From the NCBI RefSeq assembly GCF_024707125.1, contig NZ_JANQAH010000007.1, forward strand, positions 124,001 through 188,000: 64,000 nucleotides of DNA. The letters are read 5' to 3'. Shown here one piece after another: positions 8,747 to 16,553 of this stretch; within the stretch, counting starts at the first letter, position 1, and every line of letters begins with the position of its first letter. The notes beneath the pieces are model-generated. The model was not told the origin of the DNA. It did no database searches and was given only the letters and a program-made list of their open reading frames with translations. The DNA comes from Devosia sp. GTDB lineage: Bacteria; Pseudomonadota; Alphaproteobacteria; Rhizobiales; Devosiaceae. Both the position numbers and the translations under genes were made by a program.

Positions 8747-9772
8747 TCACAACCCGTCGCTCTCTCCCGGCACCAGTTCCATCGGCCAGACCCTCTGCAC
8801 AGTCCCGAGCGGGTACGCGTCTGCATAGGCCGGCATGCTGGCAAGCAGTGCTTCACCCAGTGCGATGCCGAGGTCTCTAAGGGAGAGGCGGAAGCAGGTC
8901 AGGCGGGGGGACATGAAACGGGAGACCGGGTTTTCGCGGAAGCCGATAATGGCGAGGTCGCGGCCGGCTTGGAGGCCAGCTTCGGCCAGTTGGCGATAGA
9001 GCCCGAGGGCCAGCAATTCGTAGTTGAGTATGATCGCCGTGGGGCGGTTTTCCATTGTCAGGATGTCGTGGCCCAATTGGTAGCCGCCGAGCTCGGACGA
9101 GGGGACACGCATCACGAGCGATGGATCGTAGGGCAGGCCGTGGCGTTTTAGCGCCGCCTTGTAGCCATCGAGGAAGACGAAGCCGAGATTGATGTCGTTG
9201 CTGGGTACGGCGGCGGCGATGCGACTGTGGCCGGCTGAGACGAGGCGGTCGATGCCGCGGCGGGCGACGCCGTCGAAATCGAGGTCGATCCAGGGATAGT
9301 CGCCCGGTGTCTGGGAGCGACCGAGGGCGATGAAGGGGATGCGGGCCTTGGTGAGAAGGTCGATACGCGGGTCTTTGCGATGTGTGGCGGAAATGATGAG
9401 ACCATCGACCAGTCGTCGTCCGATCATGCGCTGGAGATAGGCGGTCGGGTTTTCGTCGGTTGGGCAGGGTAGGGCCACGAGATCGAGGTGGTGGCGGGTG
9501 AGCACCGACTGCACGCCGTCAAAGACGCCCATGAAGAAGGTATCGCTATTGCCGTTTATGTCGGCGCCCAGTTCGATCATGAAACCGATGGCGTTGGTGC
9601 TGCCCTGGCGGAGACTGCGGCCAGCCTGATTGGGGACATAGCCCATGGTGGTCGCGGCTTCGAGTACGCGCTGGCGGGTTTCGTCGCTGACATCGGCGCG
9701 GCCATTGAGGGCGCGGGAAACCGTGCCGATGGAGATATTCAACTCCTGCGCCAGGCGCCTGATGCCCTTCAT
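8747..9772 (-). CDS. LacI-family transcriptional repressor (AglR-like)
   Basis: The 341-residue protein starts directly with the LacI helix-turn-helix (MKGIRRLAQELNISIGTVSR, then ALNGRADVSDETRQRVLEA) and hinge (MGYVPNQAGRSLRQG). A periplasmic-binding-protein-like sensor domain fills residues 60-340 (TNAIGFMIELG..., GLIISATHRKDPRI, IIGFRENP). It is divergent from the dehydrogenase/isomerase genes and the sugar ABC operon. Two palindromes of the LacI type lie in the shared intergenic region, so it most likely represses those genes until a sugar or sugar phosphate binds. The effector cannot be identified from sequence. Confidence 0.93.
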   Translation of the reverse strand: MKGIRRLAQELNISIGTVSRALNGRADVSDETRQRVLEAATTMGYVPNQAGRSLRQGSTNAIGFMIELGADINGNSDTFFMGVFDGVQSVLTRHHLDLVALPCPTDENPTAYLQRMIGRRLVDGLIISATHRKDPRIDLLTKARIPFIALGRSQTPGDYPWIDLDFDGVARRGIDRLVSAGHSRIAAAVPSNDINLGFVFLDGYKAALKRHGLPYDPSLVMRVPSSELGGYQLGHDILTMENRPTAIILNYELLALGLYRQLAEAGLQAGRDLAIIGFRENPVSRFMSPRLTCFRLSLRDLGIALGEALLASMPAYADAYPLGTVQRVWPMELVPGESDGL

Positions 9773-9885
9773 TTTTCCCCCGGCACTATGTGCACCTTCG
9801 CCTTGAGTGTGTCGCCGAAACGCGCAGCGATCACAAGGCCTTCCGTGGTCGCCCTGGTGGCGATTTCACTTTTCCAAACGCGAAC

Positions 9886-9951
9886 CAAAAACGTTTACGG
9901 AGGTGTCTTGACACGGATTTCGTCTCAATTGTAGCGTCGTAAACGTTTACG
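9886..9951 (+). promoter_or_regulatory. Paired LacI-type operators and promoter
   Basis: CGTAAACGTTTACG at 9938-9951 is a perfect 14-bp palindrome. CAAAAACGTTTACG at 9886-9899 is the same site with two changed bases. Their centres are 52 bp apart, close to five helical turns, which suits cooperative or looped binding. Between them TTGACA at 9908-9913 is a consensus -35, and the perfect operator would cover the start-site region. The promoter drives the dehydrogenase at 10012. The LacI gene at 8747-9772 is the obvious candidate regulator. Confidence 0.7.
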
Positions 9952-10011
9952 GCAATAGGGCTGCCAAGCTGCGTAGAAGCAGCGCACGTCCTTTGCGGGA
10001 GGATTTCCAGC

Positions 10012-11046
10012 GTGCAGTTTAAGGCCGTTCTTGCGGGTTGCGGAGCCATGTCCAAAGGCTGGCTCAATGCCCTTACCGAGCATCCCTTGCTCAAGGGCAG
10101 GGTGAAGGTCGTCGGCCTTGTCGACCTTGACCCCAAGGTGGCCGAGGGGCGTGCGGCGGAGTTCGCGCTGACTGACGTCGTGATCGGTAGCGATCTCGAT
10201 ACCGTTCTTGCCCAGACCAAGCCGGACTTGCTGTTCGATGTTGTGGTGCCCAGCGCGCGGCCGGCTTTGGTGGCGACGGGGTTGGCCCATGGCTGTCATG
10301 TTCTTACCGAAAAGCCGATGGCGCCGACGCTGGAGAGCGCGCGCGCCATGGTGGAGCAGGCCAAAGCGGCAGGGCGCATTCACGCAGTGGTGCAGAACCG
10401 GCGTTATGTGCCGGGCGTGCGGCGCATCCGGCAGCTGATCGAAAGCGGGGCGCTGGGGCAGCTGACATCAATCAATTGCGATTTCTTCGTTGGCGCGCAT
10501 TTCGGCGGGTTTCGCGAAGAGATGGAAAACGTGCTGCTGCTCGACATGGCGATCCATACGCTGGATGCGGCGCGGTTCATGGCCGGCACTGCGCCCAAGG
10601 CGGTCTATTGCCTCGAGGTCAATCCGCCGGGCTCCTGGTACGCCCATGGCGCGGCCGCCAATGCGATCTTCGAGTTCGAGGACGATATCGTCTTCAACTA
10701 TCGCGGTAGCTGGAGCGCCGAGGGCGCCAATACGAGCTGGGAGGCTTCCTGGCGGATCGTGGGCACCAAGGGCACGCTGCTCTGGGATGGCTATGACAGG
10801 TTTGAGGCCCATCAGGTGGCGGGCACGGAAGGCTTTTTCCGGCCGCTGGAGCCGCTTGATATTCCCGACATGCCGGACGCATCCAAGACCGAGGGGCATG
10901 CCAGCGTCATTGCTGACTTCCTCGACGCCATCGAGAGCGGCGCGCGGCCGGAGACGGTGGGCAGCGACAACATAAAAAGCCTCGCCATGGTCTTTGCCGC
11001 CATCGAGAGCGCCAAGCTCAAGCAACGTGTTTCCATTTCTGTCTAG
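10012..11046 (+). CDS. Gfo/Idh/MocA-family oxidoreductase
   Basis: This 344-residue NAD(P)-dependent sugar or inositol-type dehydrogenase starts with GTG after GGGAGGATT. The Rossmann loop reads AVLAGCGAMSKGWLNAL and the family signature is VLTEKPMAPTLESARAMVEQA. NRRYVPGVRRIRQLIESGALG and LLDMAIHTLDAARFM carry the Lys/Asp/His positions expected of the C-terminal catalytic domain. The isomerase gene follows after 12 bases, so the pair is one transcript. Family members oxidise a sugar hydroxyl or handle 3-keto-sugars; the exact substrate here is unknown, but context suggests an arabinose-containing glycoside product. Confidence 0.9.
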   Translation: MQFKAVLAGCGAMSKGWLNALTEHPLLKGRVKVVGLVDLDPKVAEGRAAEFALTDVVIGSDLDTVLAQTKPDLLFDVVVPSARPALVATGLAHGCHVLTEKPMAPTLESARAMVEQAKAAGRIHAVVQNRRYVPGVRRIRQLIESGALGQLTSINCDFFVGAHFGGFREEMENVLLLDMAIHTLDAARFMAGTAPKAVYCLEVNPPGSWYAHGAAANAIFEFEDDIVFNYRGSWSAEGANTSWEASWRIVGTKGTLLWDGYDRFEAHQVAGTEGFFRPLEPLDIPDMPDASKTEGHASVIADFLDAIESGARPETVGSDNIKSLAMVFAAIESAKLKQRVSISV

Positions 11047-11058
11047 GATTTTTGTTCA

Positions 11059-11955
11059 GTGACTAATCCCGCCAAATCCATTCGCATCGGCACCATGATC
11101 CAATCCACCGAGGGCAAGGCGCCGGAGAATATCGCCAAGATAGCTGATCTCGGTTTTGAGAGCTTTGAGCCGTTCTTCTGGCAGACGACCAACGGGCAGG
11201 ATCTGGCGGAACTCGGGAAGCGCTGCCGCGATGCGATCGGGGATCGTGACATCACGATTTCGACCATCGGCATGTTCGGCAATCCGCTGGAGACGCAGGA
11301 AAAGGACCTGCTTACCCTCGAGGGCTGGAAGCAGTGCATAGACAATGCGCACCATTTTGGCGCGACCTGCGTGGCGGGTTTTACCGGGCGCATTCGTAAC
11401 CAGGTGCTTACCGACAGCCTGCCGCGCTACAAGGAAGTGTGGAGCGAGCTGGCCAAGCGCGCGGCGGACAAAGGCATAAAAATCGCCTTTGAAAACTGCG
11501 CCATGGACGGCAATTGGCAGAGGGGCGACTGGAACATTGCGCACAACCCCGATGCCTGGGAGCTGATGTTCAACGAGACGCCGGATGACAATATCGGGCT
11601 CGAATGGGAGCCGTGCCATCAGATGGTCTATCTGATCGAGCCGATCCCGCAGATCCGCAAATGGGCGCACAAGTTCTTCCATGTGCACGGCAAGGACGCG
11701 ACCATTCGCTGGGACGTCATTCGCGAGCATGGCGTGTTCGGAAAGGTGCCCTTCGTGTTCATGCGCACACCGGGCTTTGGCGACACCAATTGGACCGATG
11801 TAATCTCGGAGCTGCGGCTCGCCGGATACCAGGGCTCGATCGATATCGAGGGCTGGCATGACCCGGTCTATCGCGGCGATCTCGAGATCACCGGGCAGGT
11901 GCATGCGCTCAATTATCTCAAGGCGAGCCGGGGCGGGGATTTCATTTCCGCATAA
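11059..11955 (+). CDS. Sugar phosphate isomerase/epimerase (AP endonuclease 2 fold)
   Basis: This 298-residue TIM-barrel protein starts at GTG. Signatures include GTMIQSTEGKAPENIAKIAD, GFESFEPFFW, KIAFENCAMDGNWQRGDWNI with the metal-ligand Glu, NIGLEWEPCHQMVY, FFHVHGKDATIRWD and the last metal-binding Glu in SIDIEGWHD. This is the xylose isomerase-like (PF01261) family with divalent metal ligands preserved. It is paired with the dehydrogenase upstream. Such pairs often process oxidised sugars or inositols. Start choice is supported only by frame and spacing. Confidence 0.88.
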   Translation: MTNPAKSIRIGTMIQSTEGKAPENIAKIADLGFESFEPFFWQTTNGQDLAELGKRCRDAIGDRDITISTIGMFGNPLETQEKDLLTLEGWKQCIDNAHHFGATCVAGFTGRIRNQVLTDSLPRYKEVWSELAKRAADKGIKIAFENCAMDGNWQRGDWNIAHNPDAWELMFNETPDDNIGLEWEPCHQMVYLIEPIPQIRKWAHKFFHVHGKDATIRWDVIREHGVFGKVPFVFMRTPGFGDTNWTDVISELRLAGYQGSIDIEGWHDPVYRGDLEITGQVHALNYLKASRGGDFISA

Positions 11956-11980
11956 GTCATACTTAACTTGACGTGATAAA

Positions 11981-12016
11981 AGAAAAGGTTTTCTCTGAAT
12001 GAGAAAACGGTTTCTC
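11981..12016 (+). promoter_or_regulatory. Two tandem AGAAAA-type operators before the ABC operon
   Basis: AGAAAAGGTTTTCTC (11981-11995) and GAGAAAACGGTTTCTC (12001-12016) are near-palindromes whose centres lie 21 bp, two helical turns, apart. TTGACG at 11968-11973 could be the -35 of the promoter they control. The same core recurs at 16538-16553, abutting the GH127 start. The A4-GG-T4 and A4-CGG-T3 layout resembles LacI-family operators but differs from the GTAAACGTTTAC sites at 9886-9951, which implies a second regulator. Confidence 0.6.
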
Positions 12017-12028
12017 GTGGAGGTTGTC

Positions 12029-12181
12029 GTGAGTGCTGGGGGAGGTCGGGTCCGCATTTATGGCGTGGCAAACCGCGTCGGCGTGAGCGTCGCGACGACC
12101 TTCAAGGCACTCAACGAATCTTGCGGCGGTAACGCTGCGGTTACGGAACGTCGCGGAGGTCTAGTCATCGCCGCCGACTAA
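12029..12181 (+). pseudogene. Remnant of a LacI-family regulator: DNA-binding head only
   Basis: A frame from the GTG at 12029 (GGAGG just upstream) encodes about 50 residues. They align with a LacI helix-turn-helix: RIYGVANRVGVSVATTFKAL, then [16 protein letters not shown], where a normal protein would continue with the hinge and a ~280-residue sensor. A stop ends the frame there and no sensor domain is visible in any frame before the next gene at 12255. Changes at usually conserved positions (TTF for TVS/TVSK) also suggest decay. It lies directly behind the tandem operators, so it may be the dead former regulator. A functional HTH-only peptide cannot be excluded. Confidence 0.6.
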
Positions 12182-12254
12182 GCGCTGCTTTGGGGCAGGA
12201 GGGCCCTGTGCAGCATTTTTGCGGCGATTGTGCCGCTCAGGGGAGGAGAACCTG

Positions 12255-13484
12255 ATGAAACTGAACGCATTTGGACTGCTGGCTGCTGTCAGCCTTGGCG
12301 CGATGAGCCTGGCGACGCCCGCCTTTGCGCAGGTGACGCTGAAAATCTGGTCGATCGACGGGGTGGACCGCGTTGGTATCGCCGATACGTTCTCCAAGGA
12401 ATTCGACGAGGCGAACGAGGATATCGTCGTCGAATACCGCGCCATTCCGTTCGACGATCTAGTCAACGAAACGCTGCGCGCCTTCGCGACGGGCAATGCG
12501 CCTGACATCGTGTCGTTCGACAATCCGGACTTCGCGCTGTTCTCGTCGCGTGGGGCGATGCTCGACATTACCGATCGGATCGCCAATTCGACCGAGATCA
12601 AGGCCGAGAACTATTTCCAGGGGCCGCTGAACTCGGTTTCGTGGGACGGCAAGTATTTTGGCATTCCCAAGTACACCGACACTATCGGCGTTTTCTACAA
12701 CAAGGACCTGTTCGCCAAGGCCGGCATCACCGAGCCGCCGACGACCTGGGCGCAGCTGGTTGAATACGCCGAAAAGCTGACCGATCCGGCCAACAACGTC
12801 TATGGCGCGACCTTCTCGGCGCGTGCGGGCGAAGAGGGGACGTTCCAGTTCCTGCCGATCATCCAGATGTCCGGCGGCGGCTATGACAATGTGGCGACCG
12901 ATGGCGCGGCCGAAGTGCTCGATCTGTGGAAGAAGATGGTCGACAACGGCTGGGCTTCCAAGGACGTCTTGAGCCTTGGCCAGTGGGACTCCACCGGCAC
13001 GTTCAATTCGGGCAATGCCGCAATGGCGATTTCAGGCCCGTGGGAAGTCAACCGCATGGTCGAAGATGCCAAGTTCGACTGGGGCGTGGCGCTGCTGCCG
13101 ACGATCACTGAGGGCGGCGAACGCTCCTCGGCTCTGGGCGGGTTCGACTGGGGCATCATGTCGACTACCAAGCATCCGGACGAGGCCTTCCGCGCGCTCG
13201 AATATTTTGCCGCCCAGGACCACCGGATCTTTGAAGAATTCGGCTCCATTCCGGCGCGCAGCGACATCGAATTGCCGGTCACCGGCATTGCGACAAAGGA
13301 CGCCGCGCTCAAGGTGTTCAAGGAGCAGCTCCAGTATGCCCAGCCGCGTGGTCCGCATCCGGAATGGCAAAAGATCTCCAAGGCCATCTATGACGCCATG
13401 CAGCAGGCACTGACCGGCCAGATGCCGTCCAAGGATGCACTGGCACAGGCCCAGACCACCATCAACGGCATTCTCGGGAAGTGA
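12255..13484 (+). CDS. Sugar ABC transporter substrate-binding protein
   Basis: This family-1 (MalE/UgpB-like) periplasmic binding protein is 409 residues from the ATG at 12255, which has a strong GGGGAGGAG site; the longer frame from 12219 is rejected. The signal peptide is [20 protein letters not shown]...AFA, cleaved before QVTLKIW. Typical features follow: [54 protein letters not shown]. It delivers a carbohydrate to the permeases encoded downstream. The neighbouring GH127 gene suggests arabinofuranose-containing mono- or disaccharides, but the ligand is inferred only from context. Confidence 0.93.
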   Translation: MKLNAFGLLAAVSLGAMSLATPAFAQVTLKIWSIDGVDRVGIADTFSKEFDEANEDIVVEYRAIPFDDLVNETLRAFATGNAPDIVSFDNPDFALFSSRGAMLDITDRIANSTEIKAENYFQGPLNSVSWDGKYFGIPKYTDTIGVFYNKDLFAKAGITEPPTTWAQLVEYAEKLTDPANNVYGATFSARAGEEGTFQFLPIIQMSGGGYDNVATDGAAEVLDLWKKMVDNGWASKDVLSLGQWDSTGTFNSGNAAMAISGPWEVNRMVEDAKFDWGVALLPTITEGGERSSALGGFDWGIMSTTKHPDEAFRALEYFAAQDHRIFEEFGSIPARSDIELPVTGIATKDAALKVFKEQLQYAQPRGPHPEWQKISKAIYDAMQQALTGQMPSKDALAQAQTTINGILGK

Positions 13485-13520
13485 GGCTGCGCTTCTGACG
13501 TGGGGTTGCGCTCGTCGCAC

Positions 13521-13621
13521 CCCCACCCTCATTCCCTCCCCACAAGGGGGAGGGAGGCGCACTCTGCGACGCCACAGTGCCATCGTTTCCCTCCCCCTTG
13601 TGGGGAGGGAGCAAGGGTGGG
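13521..13621. repeat. Long inverted repeat between binding-protein and permease genes (family B)
   Basis: The arm at 13521-13555 (containing CCCTCCCCACAAGGGGGAGG) is repeated in inverse at 13588-13621 with about three differences over 34 bases. Each arm can also fold on itself. A further single arm lies at 21541-21576. The position, between the 3' end of the binding-protein gene and the first permease gene, is where other sugar ABC operons carry stem-loops that protect the binding-protein mRNA and make that protein more abundant than the membrane parts. Confidence 0.75.
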
Positions 13622-13657
13622 AGTGGCCACGAGAACCGGCCTGTAGCTGGAGGTCTT

Positions 13658-14560
13658 ATGCGACGATTTTTGGCTTCCCTGCGCGATGGCGTGGGTTTCG
13701 ATATTCTGCTTGTTGGCGCGGCGATGGTTTTTCTCGTCGCCATGGCTGGTTTGCCGTTGATCTACAATGTGCTGATGAGCTTCCAGCAGGTGGACATGTT
13801 CACCCTTGGCTCGTTGATCAGGCCGTGGGCGGGTTTCCAGAACTACATCGATGTGGTGCGCGAGCCAGCATTCTGGCTGGTGACGAAAAATACCTTCATC
13901 TTCGTCTTCTTCTCGATGGGCGGCCAGTTCATCATCGGCTTTGCGCTGGCGCTGTTCTTTGCGCAGAATTTTCCGGGCGCCTCGACCATTCGCGGCCTGT
14001 TCCTCGTTTCATGGGTGATGCCGGGCCTGGTGGTCGGCGCGATCTGGAGTTGGATCCTGGCCGGCGATTTCGGCGTGCTCAACACGATCCTCAAGGGGCT
14101 CGGGATCATCCAGTCGAACGTGTTCTGGAAGTCCGATCCGGCCTTTTCGATTTGGGCCGTGGTTATTGCCAATATCTGGCTGGGGCTCGCCTTCAACATG
14201 CTGCTGCTTTCGGTGGGGCTCGCTGCCATTCCGCGCGATCTCTATGAGGCCGCGGAGCTCGACGGGGCCAATGCCTTCCAGCGCTTCTGGACGATCACGC
14301 TGCCGATGATGCGCTCGACGATCGGCGCGGTGCTGTCGCTCGGGCTAATCGGCACCTTGCAGCAGTTCGACCTTTTCCCTGCAATCACCGAGGGCGGCCC
14401 GGCCAATACCTCGACGGTTGCCCAATACTGGTCCTGGCAGATGAGTTTCCAGCTTTACGATTTCGCCAAGGGCGCCACGATTTCGGTGATGATGCTGGTG
14501 CTCGTGCTGATCGCGTCGATCATCTATGTGCGCTCCACCCGCCATGAGGTGCGCGGATGA
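13658..14560 (+). CDS. Sugar ABC transporter permease (MalF type)
   Basis: Start at ATG 13658 with GGAGG seven bases upstream; the frame opening at 13577 runs through the inverted repeat and is not used. The 300-residue protein has six membrane helices (first near residues 14-37: LLVGAAMVFLVAMAGLPLIY). The cytoplasmic EAA loop is YEAAELDGANAFQRFWTITL, where the ATPase docks. The next gene overlaps by four bases (ATGA), so translation is coupled. Confidence 0.93.
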   Translation: MRRFLASLRDGVGFDILLVGAAMVFLVAMAGLPLIYNVLMSFQQVDMFTLGSLIRPWAGFQNYIDVVREPAFWLVTKNTFIFVFFSMGGQFIIGFALALFFAQNFPGASTIRGLFLVSWVMPGLVVGAIWSWILAGDFGVLNTILKGLGIIQSNVFWKSDPAFSIWAVVIANIWLGLAFNMLLLSVGLAAIPRDLYEAAELDGANAFQRFWTITLPMMRSTIGAVLSLGLIGTLQQFDLFPAITEGGPANTSTVAQYWSWQMSFQLYDFAKGATISVMMLVLVLIASIIYVRSTRHEVRG

Positions 14561-15384
14561 CCCGGCCCTATATTCCCTGGCTGCTCGTCGTCGTCGCCCT
14601 GGCGCTGGCCGCGGTCTATCTCTTCCCGCTCTACTGGATGTATGTCACGAGCTTCAAATCGGGCTCGGAGATCTTTGCCAATCCGCCCACATTCTGGCCG
14701 CGCGAGATCGACCTGTCGATCTATCCCAGTGTGTGGACGCGACGGACCATGCATGTGTTCCTCTGGAACTCCACGCTGATCGCGGCGGGCGTGACGGCCA
14801 TCACCGTGATCTTTGGCACGGGCTGCGCCTATGTGCTGGCACGCTACCGGAACGTCTGGGTCGATATCGGCCTCTTCTCGGTGCTGATGCTGCAGGTTCT
14901 GCCAGCCTCTGTGATGGTGACGCCGCTGTTTGTCGCCTTCAACCAGTTCGGGTTGCTGAACTATCCGCGTACGGCGGTGGTGCTGGCGGCGGCGGCCAAG
15001 GCCATGCCGTTCTTCGTGGTGCTGGTGCGCGCCACCTTCATGACCGTGCCGCGTGAACTCGAAGAGGCGGCGCTGGTCGACGGCAATTCGCGTGTCGGCG
15101 CGTTCTTCTCCATCGTCCTGCCGCTGGCGCGGAACGGCATTCTGGTCTGCGCCATCCTCACCTTCATGAGCTCGTTCGGCGAGTACATCTATTCCAAGTC
15201 GATCATCCAGGACCCGTCCTTGCAGCCAGCCAGCGTTGGTCTCTCGGGCTTCCTTGGCCCAAACTCGACCGACTGGAACGCCATCATGGCATATTCGGCG
15301 ATCTATGTGACGCCGATCCTTGCTGTCTTCGTCCTGCTGCAGCGCCGTATCGTCTCCGGCCTCACCTCGGGAGCACTCAAATGA
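14557..15384 (+). CDS. Sugar ABC transporter permease (MalG type)
   Basis: This 275-residue inner-membrane protein is the second permease of the heterodimer. It has a first helix at about residues 6-27 (WLLVVVALALAAVYLFPLYW), MYVTSFKSGSEIFANPPTFW typical of MalG/UgpE-like proteins, and the EAA loop ELEEAALVDGNSRVGAFFSI. It overlaps the previous gene and the following ATPase gene by four bases each, giving a tightly coupled permease-permease-ATPase block. Confidence 0.93.
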   Translation: MTRPYIPWLLVVVALALAAVYLFPLYWMYVTSFKSGSEIFANPPTFWPREIDLSIYPSVWTRRTMHVFLWNSTLIAAGVTAITVIFGTGCAYVLARYRNVWVDIGLFSVLMLQVLPASVMVTPLFVAFNQFGLLNYPRTAVVLAAAAKAMPFFVVLVRATFMTVPRELEEAALVDGNSRVGAFFSIVLPLARNGILVCAILTFMSSFGEYIYSKSIIQDPSLQPASVGLSGFLGPNSTDWNAIMAYSAIYVTPILAVFVLLQRRIVSGLTSGALK

Positions 15385-16436
15385 CTGCCCAGATCGAACT
15401 CAAAAATATCGACAAGCACTATGGCGCTTTCCATGCGCTGAAGAATGTCAGCCTCTCGATCGCGAAGGGGAGCTTTGTGGCGCTGGTCGGGCCTTCGGGC
15501 TGCGGCAAGTCCACGCTGCTGCGCTCGATTGCCGGGCTCGAAACCATCACCTCGGGCGACCTGCATATCGCCGGCAAGGAGATGACCGGCGTGCCGCCGA
15601 GGCATCGCGACATCGCCATGGTGTTTCAGTCCTACGCGCTCTACCCGCATATGACGGTGGAGGAGAACCTGACCTATTCGCTGCGCCTCCATGGCGTGGG
15701 GAAGGCGGAAGCCAAGGCCAAGGCGGCCGAGGTGGCGGCAACGACCGGGCTATCGGCGCTGCTGTCGCGTTATCCGCGGCAGCTTTCGGGCGGGCAGCGG
15801 CAGCGTGTGGCCATGGGCCGGGCGATTATCCGTAATCCTAAGGCGTTTTTGTTCGACGAGCCGCTGTCTAATCTCGACGCGGCGCTGCGCGTGCAGATGC
15901 GCAAGGAAATCCGGGCGCTGCATGATCGGCTGGGGGCGACCTCGGTCTACGTGACCCATGACCAGATCGAAGCGATGACCATGGCCGATTGGGTGGTGGT
16001 GATGCGCGACGGGATTATCGAACAACAGGGGCGACCGCTTGATCTCTACGATCAGCCGGTCAATCGGTTCGTTGCCGGGTTTATCGGTTCGCCGGCGATG
16101 AATTTCGTCGATGGTGTCATTTCCGAAGATGGCCGGGGTGTTGTCGTGGGGGCGGGGGATCGCATTCCGCTGGCGCGGCAGGCCGAGCCAAATCGTAAGG
16201 TGGTCGCGGGCGTGCGCCCTGAAAATCTGCGCGTGGCGGAGGGGGCGGCGAGCTTCCATTTCGAGGTCGGCAATGTGGAGTCGACCGGCTCGGCGACCTA
16301 TCTGACGTCCAAGGACGGTGCCTTGCAATTGGTGCAGACGGAGCGTCTCGGTTTCTCGGTGGGCGACCGGGTGGGCCTCGATATCGACCCGGCGCTGGTG
16401 CACCTGTTTGATCCGCAGAGCGGGGCGAGGATTTAG
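15381..16436 (+). CDS. Sugar ABC transporter ATPase (MalK/UgpC type)
   Basis: The 351-residue ATPase has Walker A GPSGCGKSTLLRSIAG, Q-loop VFQSYALYPHMTVEEN, signature LSGGQRQRVAMGRAI, Walker B AFLFDEPLSNLD and the H-loop VYVTHDQIEAM. A C-terminal TOBE/regulatory region follows from about residue 240 (FIGSPAMNFVDG, VVAGVRPENLRVAEG). It powers import through the two permeases encoded upstream. It ends 117 bases before the GH127 gene; a strong hairpin and an operator occupy that gap. Confidence 0.95.
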   Translation: MTAQIELKNIDKHYGAFHALKNVSLSIAKGSFVALVGPSGCGKSTLLRSIAGLETITSGDLHIAGKEMTGVPPRHRDIAMVFQSYALYPHMTVEENLTYSLRLHGVGKAEAKAKAAEVAATTGLSALLSRYPRQLSGGQRQRVAMGRAIIRNPKAFLFDEPLSNLDAALRVQMRKEIRALHDRLGATSVYVTHDQIEAMTMADWVVVMRDGIIEQQGRPLDLYDQPVNRFVAGFIGSPAMNFVDGVISEDGRGVVVGAGDRIPLARQAEPNRKVVAGVRPENLRVAEGAASFHFEVGNVESTGSATYLTSKDGALQLVQTERLGFSVGDRVGLDIDPALVHLFDPQSGARI

Positions 16437-16460
16437 CTTCAATCTATTCAACTCCCACCG

Positions 16461-16492
16461 CGTGTCACCCCGGCCTGCGCCGGGGTGACACG
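16461..16492 (+). terminator. Perfect REP-like hairpin after the ATPase gene (family C)
   Basis: CGTGTCACCCCGGC and GCCGGGGTGACACG form 14 perfect pairs around a CTGC loop, and three further pairs extend the stem. The related two-hairpin element is at 45200-45269. No T-run follows, so it may act as an RNA-end protector or partial terminator separating the ABC block from the GH127 gene. Confidence 0.6.
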
Positions 16493-16537
16493 CGGGAGTG
16501 GGGGAGAGCTCAACTACGAAACTCTACAGCCTTGAAA

Positions 16538-16553
16538 GAGAAAAGGTTTTCTC
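16538..16553 (+). promoter_or_regulatory. AGAAAA-type operator overlapping the GH127 ribosome site
   Basis: GAGAAAAGGTTTTCTC, a palindrome with 7-bp arms and a GG centre, ends exactly one base before the ATG at 16554. It matches 11981-11995 in a 15-base run. AAAAGG inside it is the only candidate Shine-Dalgarno, so the operator and the ribosome site are the same bases. A bound repressor would block elongation or initiation here, tying this gene to the ABC operon's regulator. Confidence 0.6.

Noticed and set aside
10960..12060. A 333-codon minus-strand frame over the isomerase gene
   Set aside because: It is antisense to the xylose-isomerase-like gene, which has the metal-binding motifs.
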